A stretch of DNA of 12,483 bases. It comes from an uncultured Saprospirales bacterium (GTDB lineage: Bacteria; Bacteroidota; Bacteroidia; Chitinophagales; JADIYW01). The notes beneath the pieces are model-generated. The model was given only the letters and a program-made list of their open reading frames with translations. It made no database searches and was not told the DNA's origin. The position numbers and the translations under genes were made by a program. The stretch is taken from positions 1 to 12,483 of the forward strand of contig CALLKF010000081.1 of NCBI GenBank assembly GCA_938008535.1, written 5' to 3'. Positions 6,231 to 12,483 of the stretch are shown in pieces; position 1 is the stretch's first letter; each line of letters starts with the position of its first letter.

Positions 6231-7196
6231 ATGAAAAATATAGCAGTCTTTACATCAGGTGGTGATTCGCCAGGCATGAATGCATGCATCAGAGCAGTGG
6301 TTAGAACAAGTGTGCAAAAAGATATAAAGGTTTATGGTATTTTACATGGTTATGAAGGTATGATAAATGGTGAGTTTATTGATTTAGATTCGCGTTCAGT
6401 TGGCAATATTATTCATCGTGGTGGCACTATTCTAAAATCTTCCAGAAGCAAACGATTTATGACAGAAGAAGGAAGGAAAGAAGCATACAATCAATTAAAA
6501 CAACGAAATATTGATGGAGTAGTTGCTATTGGTGGTGATGGAACATTTAAAGGTGCATTAGAATTTTCTAAAGAATACAACATTCCTTTCATAGGTATGC
6601 CTGGAACCATTGACAATGATTTATTTGGTACAGATTTTACCATTGGATACGATACCGCAGTAAACACAGCAGTAGAAGCCATAGATAAAGTTCGCGATAC
6701 TGCAACTTCGCATGGTAGAATATTTTTTATTGAAGTGATGGGTCGAGATGTCGGATATATTGCATTAGCAAGCGGTATTGCTGGTGGTGCAGAAGATATT
6801 TTTATTCCAGAAACGCATACGGATTTACAGGCAGTCTCTGATAAACTTAAAAAATGTAAGCATAAGGAATCCTACATTATTGTTGTTTCTGAAGGTGATG
6901 ATGCTGGAAATGTTCATGACATTGCCTCAAAATTCAAAACGATGCATCCAGAATATGATATTAAGTATTTGGTACTCGGTCATTTATTACGTGGTGGAAA
7001 TCCGTCTGCAAACGACAGAATATTAGCCAGTCGCTTAGGTATAGCAGCTGTAAATGCTTTAATCGATGGAAAATCCAATCAGATGATTGGCTGGAAAAAT
7101 AATAAACTCAATTTTATTCCGTTGGAACAAGCCACAAAACATCATATAGAAATAGATAAAGAACTGAGCGAAATTTTACAACTATTAAGTTATTAA
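6231..7196 (+). CDS. pfkA: ATP-dependent 6-phosphofructokinase
   Basis: This 321-residue cytoplasmic enzyme phosphorylates fructose 6-phosphate to fructose 1,6-bisphosphate, the committing step of glycolysis. The length matches the classic bacterial PfkA (about 320). Visible motifs are the nucleotide loop TSGGDSPGMN (8-17), GGDGT (101-105), PGTIDND (124-130, with catalytic D128) and MGR (170-172). Further sugar-phosphate residues lie in GHLLRGG. Glycine in GGDGT and in PGTIDND, rather than the Asp and Lys of pyrophosphate-dependent enzymes (GGDDT, PKTIDND), indicates ATP as phosphoryl donor. The R63-GGTILKSSRS segment is the usual effector-site and substrate loop region, so allosteric control of the PfkA type is plausible. 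It is divergent from creD and 95 bp upstream of ilvB. There is no evidence that pfkA and ilvB share an operon, because ilvB has its own -7 element. Confidence 0.97.
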   Translation: MKNIAVFTSGGDSPGMNACIRAVVRTSVQKDIKVYGILHGYEGMINGEFIDLDSRSVGNIIHRGGTILKSSRSKRFMTEEGRKEAYNQLKQRNIDGVVAIGGDGTFKGALEFSKEYNIPFIGMPGTIDNDLFGTDFTIGYDTAVNTAVEAIDKVRDTATSHGRIFFIEVMGRDVGYIALASGIAGGAEDIFIPETHTDLQAVSDKLKKCKHKESYIIVVSEGDDAGNVHDIASKFKTMHPEYDIKYLVLGHLLRGGNPSANDRILASRLGIAAVNALIDGKSNQMIGWKNNKLNFIPLEQATKHHIEIDKELSEILQLLSY

Positions 7197-7263
7197 TCAC
7201 TTTAAGAAATTACTATTAATAGTTATTTTTGATACTTATTATTTTTCATACACTCATTTTTGT

Positions 7264-7271
7264 TAGATTTG
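7264..7271 (+). promoter_or_regulatory. ilvB: -7 promoter element (TAGATTTG) for ilvB
   Basis: An exact TAnnTTTG match 20 bp before the ilvB ATG, in the 95-bp gap after pfkA. The leader implied is too short for a leader-peptide attenuator, so control by transcription attenuation looks unlikely here. Confidence 0.5.
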
Positions 7272-7291
7272 TAATATAGTATTAAACGAGT

Positions 7292-9010
7292 ATGTCCGAT
7301 TCTAATAAAACTCAAATTTCAGGTGCAGAAGCAGTCATTAAATCTTTAATTGCTGAAGGTATTGATGTCATTTATGGCTATCCAGGTGGTGCCATCATGC
7401 CAATTTACGATGCACTTTGGCATTATCAAGATAAAATTAATCATGTACTTACGCGTCACGAGCAAGGTGCCACACACGCAGCTGAAGGTTGGGCACGCGT
7501 AAAAGGCAAAGCTGGTGTTTGTTTTGCCACTTCTGGTCCAGGTGCCACTAACTTAATAACTGGTATCGCAGATGCTATTATGGATTCAACACCAATGGTT
7601 TGTATTACAGGACAAGTTCCAAAGCATTTATTAGGTACCGATGCGTTTCAAGAAACCGATGTGGTTGGTATCACGATGCCAATCACCAAGTGGAATTATC
7701 AGGTAACAAGCGCTGCCGAAATTCCAGCTGTTATTGCAAAAGCATTTTATATTGCCAACACAGGAAAACCTGGTCCGGTTTTAATAGACATAACAAAAAA
7801 TGCACAGTTTGAACTAATGGATTGGAATGGCTACCAACCATGCGAAACAGTTCGTGGCTATGAACCAAAATTAGCACCAACCACAGAAAAATTAGAGAAA
7901 GCAGCATCTATTATCAATTCAGCTAAAAAACCATTAGTTATTGCTGGTCAAGGTGTTATAATTTCTAAAGCAAGAGAAGCATTAGAAGCATTTTCAGCAA
8001 AAACTGGTACTCCAGTAACAACCACGATGCAAGGTTTAGGTGGTTTCAATCCGGAACATGCAAACTATGTTGGTTTGCCAGGTATGCACGGTAATTATTC
8101 TGTAAATATCAAAATGAATGAATGTGATGTGATGATCGCTATTGGTATGCGTTTCGATGATCGTGTAACTGGTGATGTTTCTAAATTTGGCAAACAAGCA
8201 AAAATTATTCATATTGAAATTGATCCAGTTGAAATTGATAAAGTAGTAAAAACTGAAGTTGGCATTTGTGCAGATGCAAAAGAAGCATTAGATGCATTGA
8301 TTCCTTTATTAAATGAAAATTCACATCAAGATTGGATTCAAACGTTTAAAGAATTAGATAAAGAAGAAGACAAATTAGTAATACAAAATGCGATTCATCC
8401 AACAGATGCAGGAATCAAAATGGGTGAAATCATGCACCTTATCGACCAAAAAACAAAAGGCGAAGCCATAATTATACCAGATGTTGGTCAGCACCAAATG
8501 TATGCGATGCGTTATTATACCTACAAAAAGCCAAACTCTTGGGTTTCAAGTGGTGGTTTAGGTACGATGGGTTTTTCTATTCCAGCGGCAATTGGCGCAC
8601 AAATGGCAGCACCAAATCGTACAGTAGTAGTTATAGTAGGTGATGGATGTTTTCAAATGACGGTTCAAGAACTCGGCACCATCTGGCAAAACGACTTGAA
8701 TGTAAAAATCGTTATCTTCAATAATAATTATTTAGGCATGGTTCGCCAATGGCAGCAATTGTTCTTTGATAACAGATATTCATCAGTAGAACTAAAAAAC
8801 CCAGATTTTGTAACGATTGCTAAAGGTTTTCGTTTAGAAAGTGCAAAAGTAGAAAACCGCGAAGATTTATCGGCTGCTTTAGATACGATGTTTGCACACA
8901 AAGGTGGTTATGTATTAGAAGTAGTGGTGGAAAAAGAAGAAAATCTGTTTCCTATGGTGCCAAGTGGCATGGCTTGCAGCGATGTAATTTTAGAACCAGC
9001 TAAATCGTAA
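7292..9010 (+). CDS. ilvB: Acetolactate synthase, catalytic (large) subunit
   Basis: This 572-residue thiamine-diphosphate enzyme condenses pyruvate with pyruvate or 2-oxobutyrate. It is the first shared step of valine, leucine and isoleucine synthesis. The N-terminal domain has GYPGGAIMPIYDAL (29-42) and catalytic E57 in RHEQGA. SGPGATNL (81-88) and GTDAFQE (115-121) follow. The central domain carries FDDRVTG (288-294), typical of FAD-binding anabolic synthases. The C-terminal cofactor motif starts at GDG (450-452) and ends at the NNN of 477-479, followed by YLGMVRQWQ. The complete length and FAD-domain signature favour the anabolic enzyme over catabolic AlsS or other relatives. The next gene, 7 bp downstream, encodes its ACT subunit, so the two are surely co-transcribed. 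Assignment confident. Confidence 0.97.
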   Translation: MSDSNKTQISGAEAVIKSLIAEGIDVIYGYPGGAIMPIYDALWHYQDKINHVLTRHEQGATHAAEGWARVKGKAGVCFATSGPGATNLITGIADAIMDSTPMVCITGQVPKHLLGTDAFQETDVVGITMPITKWNYQVTSAAEIPAVIAKAFYIANTGKPGPVLIDITKNAQFELMDWNGYQPCETVRGYEPKLAPTTEKLEKAASIINSAKKPLVIAGQGVIISKAREALEAFSAKTGTPVTTTMQGLGGFNPEHANYVGLPGMHGNYSVNIKMNECDVMIAIGMRFDDRVTGDVSKFGKQAKIIHIEIDPVEIDKVVKTEVGICADAKEALDALIPLLNENSHQDWIQTFKELDKEEDKLVIQNAIHPTDAGIKMGEIMHLIDQKTKGEAIIIPDVGQHQMYAMRYYTYKKPNSWVSSGGLGTMGFSIPAAIGAQMAAPNRTVVVIVGDGCFQMTVQELGTIWQNDLNVKIVIFNNNYLGMVRQWQQLFFDNRYSSVELKNPDFVTIAKGFRLESAKVENREDLSAALDTMFAHKGGYVLEVVVEKEENLFPMVPSGMACSDVILEPAKS

Positions 9011-9017
9011 GAATCAT

Positions 9018-9260
9018 ATGAAACCATATAAAATAGAATTCATTTCCTACAATCAACCAGTTTTAATTGGACGATTTATGTTGATTTTTTCCAGAAGAAG
9101 AGTAGACGTTACGAATTTCTCTTTTAGAAAAATAGATGCAAACGACGGCGAATTTACAATTGAGTTTAACGCAGAAGAATGGGCAGCCGAAAATCTTTTA
9201 AAACAAATTCAAAAACAAATTGATATTTTTGAAGCGAAATTGGTTGTTTCTGCAAATTGA
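9018..9260 (+). CDS. ilvN: Short acetolactate synthase regulatory (ACT) subunit, IlvM-like
   Basis: This 80-residue protein is a single ACT domain. It has the first strand YKIEFIS (4-10), a loop N12-QPVLIGRFMLIFSRRRVDVTNFSF (helix 1 and strand 2, 12-36), strand 3 GEFTIEF (44-50) and helix 2 (about 53-72) ending at VVS. Position 7 bp after ilvB identifies it as the small subunit. Most IlvN/IlvH proteins are about 160 residues with a second C-terminal domain. This one stops after the ACT domain, like E. coli IlvM (87 residues). The usual glycine-rich loop before helix 1 (NxxGVL) is replaced by NQPVLIG, which bears on whether valine can bind. No decayed second domain is visible in the 84 bp downstream. 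The symbol is by role; ilvM would be equally fair. Confidence 0.85.
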   Translation: MKPYKIEFISYNQPVLIGRFMLIFSRRRVDVTNFSFRKIDANDGEFTIEFNAEEWAAENLLKQIQKQIDIFEAKLVVSAN

Positions 9261-9284
9261 TCATTTGTGCTGTGATCTTTTTTT
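9259..9284 (+). terminator. Possible weak terminator after ilvBN
   Basis: GATCA (9259-9263) and TGATC (9273-9277) can form a 5-bp stem directly followed by seven Ts (9278-9284). The hairpin overlaps the ilvN stop codon. The stem is short, so efficiency is doubtful, but it would separate ilvBN from the RCC1 genes. Confidence 0.4.
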
Positions 9285-9303
9285 ATTCTAAAATCTTTAA
9301 TTG

Positions 9304-9311
9304 TATATTTG
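9304..9311 (+). promoter_or_regulatory. -7 promoter element (TATATTTG) for the first RCC1 gene
   Basis: An exact TAnnTTTG match 33 bp before the ATG at 9345, just after the possible ilvN terminator. It suggests that the RCC1 gene has its own promoter and is not simply part of the ilv operon. Confidence 0.45.
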
Positions 9312-9344
9312 TAGAATTTAATTAACTATAAATATAACAAATTT

Positions 9345-10472
9345 ATGAAAAGAATGATTTATACTGCTATCTTACTATGTACTATAGCAATCTGCACCAT
9401 CTCTTGCAAAAAAGACAATGAAATAGACAATCAGCCACCTGTTACACTACCCGAAAAACCTGAAATACAAATAAGTTGTGGTTCATTTCATACTTTAATT
9501 CTTAAAACTGATCATACTTTATTTGCATGTGGAAGAAATTATGATGGTGAATTGGGCGATGGAACAACTAACCCTAGAAATACCTTAATACACATTGCAG
9601 ACAGTGTTAAAACTATTTGTGCTGGAAATTATCACACCTCAGTTTTAAAATTAGATAGTTCATTATGGACAACAGGATTTAATTTCCATGGTCAGTTAGG
9701 CGATGGTACTAAAGTCAAAAAAGTTAATTTTGTAAAAATTGCAGAAGATAATAAAGCAGTAAGTGCTGCTTATTTTCGCACTTTTGTTATAAAGACCGAT
9801 AATTCAATGTGGGGCTGCGGAGTCAATTCCAGTGGTGAGCTGTGTGATGGGACTAATACTACAAGGACTAGTCTAATAAAAGTTCTAGATGGTGTAAAAT
9901 CAGTTAGTACTAATACTTATGCTACTTTGGTATTGAAAACGGACAATTCTTTGTGGGGTTGTGGTTCAAATCATGACGGACAATTAGGTAATGGAAATTA
10001 TTATGTCAGTCTTCCACTAATAAAAATCGGAGATAATATAAAAGGTTTTTATGAAGGTGGATACCATACACTAGTTCTTAAAAATGATAATTCGTTGTGG
10101 GCTTGTGGTAGAAATACGAGTGGTCAGTTAGGTGATGGCACTAATATAGATAAATATACATTAGTAAAAATAACAGATAATGTTAGATATGTTTGTGCAG
10201 GTGATAATCATACTTTGGTAATAAAAACCGATGGTACTCTTTGGGCTTGTGGTGATAATGCTCAAGGACAATTAGGTGATGGCACCAATACGAGTAGAAA
10301 TAGTTTGGTTAAAATAGCAGATAATGTTAAGGCAGTGAGTGCAGGTACTTATCATACAGTTGTACTTAAAACTGACAATTCTATATGGGCTTGTGGATAT
10401 AATACTGATGGTCAATTAGGCGACGGTACCAATATCCAAAGAAATAGTTTAGTACCTGTGTTTTTGCCTTAG
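9345..10472 (+). CDS. RCC1-repeat (seven-bladed beta-propeller) lipoprotein, copy 1
   Basis: This 375-residue protein has a lipoprotein signal peptide (hydrophobic 5-19, TIS-C21, then KKDNE) and a short linker. Exactly seven tandem RCC1-type repeats of 48 residues follow from about residue 43 (IQISCG) to the end. Each repeat follows the pattern SAG-x-x-HT-x-VLKTDNSLWACG-x-N-x-x-GQLGDGT. Seven repeats are what a closed RCC1 propeller needs, so the protein looks complete. The Lys/Asp/Glu residues after the lipid-anchored cysteine resemble surface-export signals of Bacteroidota lipoproteins, so it may be displayed on the outer surface. RCC1 folds are interaction scaffolds; no enzymatic residues are seen and the partner is unknown. 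It lies between ilvN and ilvC and is followed by a paralogue. Repeats 1-4 are more diverged than 5-7 (repeat 3 has LCDG, repeat 4 LGNG). Confidence 0.9.
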   Translation: MKRMIYTAILLCTIAICTISCKKDNEIDNQPPVTLPEKPEIQISCGSFHTLILKTDHTLFACGRNYDGELGDGTTNPRNTLIHIADSVKTICAGNYHTSVLKLDSSLWTTGFNFHGQLGDGTKVKKVNFVKIAEDNKAVSAAYFRTFVIKTDNSMWGCGVNSSGELCDGTNTTRTSLIKVLDGVKSVSTNTYATLVLKTDNSLWGCGSNHDGQLGNGNYYVSLPLIKIGDNIKGFYEGGYHTLVLKNDNSLWACGRNTSGQLGDGTNIDKYTLVKITDNVRYVCAGDNHTLVIKTDGTLWACGDNAQGQLGDGTNTSRNSLVKIADNVKAVSAGTYHTVVLKTDNSIWACGYNTDGQLGDGTNIQRNSLVPVFLP

Positions 10473-10514
10473 TGTTTTATAGTGAATTGTATTTGCTGAT
10501 AAATTAATACTAAC
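10470..10514 (+). repeat. Duplicated 3' flank, copy 1
   Basis: Starting at the stop codon, 45 bp match the flank of the second RCC1 gene (11721-11765) at 40 of 45 positions by eye, without gaps. This shows that the duplication unit extended past the coding sequence. Confidence 0.85.
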
Positions 10515-10520
10515 AGCCAT

Positions 10521-10566
10521 GGTTCGTGTCTTACGAAACATTATTTCGGTTGGTGAGACACGAACC
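10521..10566. repeat. REP-like imperfect palindrome between the RCC1 genes
   Basis: GGTTCGTGTCT (10521-10531) and AGACACGAACC (10556-10566) are perfect 11-bp complements. With two mismatched positions the arms extend to 17 bp (10521-10537 with 10550-10566) around a 12-base loop. The sequence is clearly richer in G+C than the surrounding DNA. A run of Ts follows 12 bp later (10579-10585). It resembles a REP-type or MITE-like intergenic palindrome. It could also act as a processing or termination hairpin after copy 1. Only one copy lies in this window, so repetitive status is inferred. Confidence 0.6.
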
Positions 10567-10770
10567 GAGCACATGATATTTTTTTCATTATATTTATAGT
10601 AACAAAACTAAAATACATATGAAAAAAATTATCAATTTCATCTTATTGTTAAGCATAATTACAATAAGCACCACATCTTGCAAAAAAGACAAAACCACCA
10701 CCGAAACACCTGAAATACAAATAAGCGCTGGTAGTAATCATACTGTAGTACTAAAAACTGATAACACCTT

Positions 10771-10772
10771 AA
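10771..10772 (+). other. Single-base insertion causing the frameshift
   Basis: By comparison with the parallel TTATGGGCTTGTGG segments in repeats 2-5 of the same gene, one of these two As is extra. The reading frame of 10773-11723 joins that of 10619-10771 exactly if it is removed. It is not in a long homopolymer, which makes ordinary slippage less likely. Confidence 0.85.
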
Positions 10773-11476
10773 TGGGCTTGTGGGCTCAATGATTATGGGC
10801 AATTATGCGATGGCACTACTATTAGTAGAAATGCTTTATTGAAAATAACTGATGGTATTAAAACCATGAGTGCTGGTTTCTATAATTCTTTTGTACTCAA
10901 AACCGATAACAGCTTATGGGCTTGTGGACAAAATTCATGGGGAAAATTTGGCGATGGCACTACTACGGATAGAAATAGCTTAGTAAAAATAGCAGATGGT
11001 ATTCAAAGCATCAGCTCAAACTATCATCATACTTTAGTACTCAAAACCGATAACAGCTTATGGGCTTGTGGTAGAAATCAATGGGGGCAATTAGGCGATG
11101 GCACAAACAACTATAAATACACTTTAGTAAAAATAGCCGATGGCATTAAATCCATAAGTGCTGGCGACTTTCATACTTTAGTGCTGAAAACTGACAATAG
11201 TTTATGGGCTTGTGGCAGAAATGATTATGGTCAATTAGGCGATGGCACAAATGCTGATAAAAACACTTTAGTAAAAATAGCAGATGGTATAAAAACTATT
11301 AGTGGAGGTGGTCTTCATTCCTTAGTGCTTAAAACTGACAATAGCTTATGGGCTTGTGGATATAATAATTCTGGAGAATTAGGCGATGGTTCAAATATTA
11401 ATAAAAACAGTTTGGTAAAAATTGCCGATGGTATTAAAGCCATAAGTGCAGGTAGTTTTCATACATTAGTCCTCAA

Positions 11477-11677
11477 AACTGATAATACACTTTGGGCTTG
11501 TGGATATAATAGTAATGGGCAATTAGGAGACGGCACTACTACTAATAGAAACATATTAGTAAAAATTGCTGATGGCATTAAAGCGATTAGCGCAGGTGAT
11601 TATCATACAATGGTGCTAAAATCTGATAATACACTTTGGGCTTGTGGGTATAATAGTAATGGGCAATTAGGTGATGG
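11477..11677 (+). repeat. Nearly identical DNA in adjacent RCC1 units 6 and 7 of copy 2
   Basis: The segment from CTGATAATACACTTTGGGCT to GGGCAATTAGG occurs in unit 6 (about 11481-11529) and again exactly 144 bp later in unit 7 (about 11625-11673), with one base difference. Other units differ at many silent sites. This indicates recent unit duplication or gene conversion. Confidence 0.75.
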
Positions 11678-11720
11678 CTCTACCACCGATAGAAATACTT
11701 TGGTGTCGGTGTTTTTACCT

Positions 11721-11765
11721 TAGTTTTTTATGGTGAATTGTGTTTGCTGAAAAATTAATACAAAC
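11721..11765 (+). repeat. Duplicated 3' flank, copy 2
   Basis: The partner of 10470-10514, starting at the TAG stop and ending at AAAC, with 40 of 45 bases shared. The two sequences part after this point: copy 1 leads into the palindrome and copy 2 into the ilvC leader. This marks one boundary of the duplication. Confidence 0.85.
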
Positions 11766-11801
11766 TACATCTACAAAAAACAAGTTTGTCTAAATAAATT
11801 G

Positions 11802-11809
11802 TATTTTTG
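11802..11809 (+). promoter_or_regulatory. ilvC: -7 promoter element (TATTTTTG) for ilvC
   Basis: An exact TAnnTTTG match 50 bp before the ilvC ATG. A TTTG at 11785-11788 lies only 13 bp upstream, short of the usual 19-21, so the -33 box is unclear. It suggests independent transcription of ilvC. Confidence 0.45.
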
Positions 11810-11859
11810 AAATTGTTTAAATCTTAAATCTCAATTCCAAATTCTTAAATAAAAAAAAC

Positions 11860-12483
11860 ATGGCAGTAATGAACTTTGGCGGAACAGAAGAAAACGTGGT
11901 AACCCGCGAAGAATTTCCGTTAGCAAAAGCAAAAGAAGTATTAAAAGACGAAGTAATCGCAATTATCGGTTATGGTGTTCAAGGACCTGGACAAGCACTT
12001 AACTTACGTGACAATGGTTTCAACGTAATTATCGGTCAACGTAAACCATCTAAATCTTGGGACAAAGCAGAAAAAGATGGCTTTGTGGCTGGCACTACTT
12101 TATTTGAGCCAGAAGCTGCGATGGAAAAAGCTACTATTATTATGTATTTGCTTTCTGATGCAGCACAAATTGAAATGTGGCCAACCGTAAAAAAACACTT
12201 AACTGCAGGAAAAGCATTATACTTTTCTCATGGTTTTGGCATCACTTATAAAGAGCGCACAGGAATAATTCCACCAGCTGATGTAGATGTAATTTTAACA
12301 GCACCAAAAGGTTCTGGTACTTCATTAAGAAGATTGTTTTTAGAAGGAAAAGGATTGAATTCATCTTATGCTATTTTCCAAGATGCAACAGGCAGAGCTC
12401 ACGACAGAACGATTGCATTAGGTATTGGTATCGGTTCTGGTTATTTATTTGAAACAACTTTCCAAAAAGAAGTATATTCTGAT
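11860..12483 (+). CDS. ilvC: Ketol-acid reductoisomerase, N-terminal part (runs off the window)
   Basis: The first 208 codons of IlvC are present, open to the end of the window. The enzyme isomerises and reduces acetolactate (or acetohydroxybutyrate) with NADPH and magnesium, following IlvBN in branched-chain amino acid synthesis. The Rossmann motif is GYGVQGPG (37-44). R61, K62, S64 and S66 in the loop after strand 2 fit NADPH preference. SHGFGI with H124 and APKGSGTSLRR follow in the usual order. GLNSSYAIFQDATGRAHD is the start of the magnesium-binding helical domain region, and the rest of that domain is outside the window. The ATG at 11860 follows a run of eight As and gives the MAVMNFGGTEE start usual for Bacteroidota IlvC. 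It is separated from ilvBN by the two RCC1 genes. Confidence 0.96.
   Translation, partial: MAVMNFGGTEENVVTREEFPLAKAKEVLKDEVIAIIGYGVQGPGQALNLRDNGFNVIIGQRKPSKSWDKAEKDGFVAGTTLFEPEAAMEKATIIMYLLSDAAQIEMWPTVKKHLTAGKALYFSHGFGITYKERTGIIPPADVDVILTAPKGSGTSLRRLFLEGKGLNSSYAIFQDATGRAHDRTIALGIGIGSGYLFETTFQKEVYSD

Larger units (their letters stand above)
10619..11723 (+). pseudogene. RCC1-repeat lipoprotein, copy 2, frameshifted in the first repeat
   Basis: The gene begins at ATG 10619 with a lipoprotein signal peptide (MKKIINFILLLSIITISTTS-C21, then KKDK). It enters RCC1 repeat 1 and breaks at 10771-10772, where TTAATGGG stands for the TTATGGG seen in the other repeats. One extra A shifts the frame and a TGA stop follows at 10790, giving a 57-residue product. 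From 10773 the second frame is open without interruption to 11723. Removing the A restores a 367-residue protein with seven 48-residue repeats and the same VFLP end as copy 1. A TTG at 10839 could be taken as a start for the downstream part, but it lies inside repeat 1 and lacks a signal peptide. Unlike its neighbours it has no exact TAnnTTTG upstream, only near matches. Sequencing error, recent decay and reversible slippage all remain possible. Confidence 0.85.

Noticed and set aside
7212..7223. ACTATTAATAGT palindrome after pfkA as a terminator or operator
   Set aside because: It is a 12-bp palindrome without a loop and is weakly placed; no second copy or T-run hairpin structure supports a role.
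10839..11723. Independent 294-residue RCC1 gene starting at TTG 10839
   Set aside because: The TTG lies inside RCC1 repeat 1, the frame is open upstream to 10773, and a signal-peptide start at 10619 joins it through a single extra base.
11782..11791. Short near-palindrome around ACAAGTTTGT before ilvC as an operator
   Set aside because: Symmetry is imperfect and short, and such words are expected in AT-rich intergenic DNA.

Overview
The window looks like Bacteroidota (Bacteroidetes) chromosome. The DNA is AT-rich. Most genes have an exact TAnnTTTG promoter element shortly before the start, and Shine-Dalgarno sites are weak or absent. The protein families also fit: a short Crp/Fnr regulator, CreD, SC-K-K-[DE] lipoproteins and a Bacteroidota-style IlvC. 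I cannot name the genus; this placement is inferred from style and families.

Layout. (1) Positions 11-6079 are all on the minus strand. In transcription order they are creD (inner-membrane protein, 6079-4664), a lipoprotein with a PI-PLC-like X domain (4161-3127), a zinc alcohol dehydrogenase/aldehyde reductase (3063-2017), a Crp/Fnr regulator (1955-1389) and a sterol-desaturase-type membrane hydroxylase (1279-11). creD ends in a good intrinsic terminator. Between it and the lipase-like gene lie about 500 bp of non-coding DNA. Within this is an array of about twelve degenerate 18-bp palindromic cores separated by 3-bp spacers, a strict 21-bp period. (2) Positions 6231-12483 are on the plus strand: pfkA (ATP-dependent phosphofructokinase), ilvB and a very short ACT-only ilvN/ilvM-like gene, two tandem RCC1-repeat lipoprotein genes, and the start of ilvC, which runs off the window.

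How the genes fit together. ilvB and its ACT subunit form acetolactate synthase, and ilvC catalyses the next step of valine/isoleucine synthesis. These genes, usually adjacent, are here split by about 2.6 kb holding the two seven-bladed RCC1 propeller lipoproteins. The propeller genes are a tandem duplication that includes 45 bp of 3' flank. The second copy carries a single-base insertion that frameshifts its first propeller repeat. A GC-richer imperfect palindrome resembling a REP element sits between them.

Most noteworthy: the 21-bp phased palindromic array (4292-4540); the RCC1 duplication inside the ilv locus, with its frameshift; the REP-like hairpin (10521-10566); and a perfect 10-bp inverted repeat abutting the -7 element of the hydroxylase gene, directly downstream of a Crp/Fnr gene.
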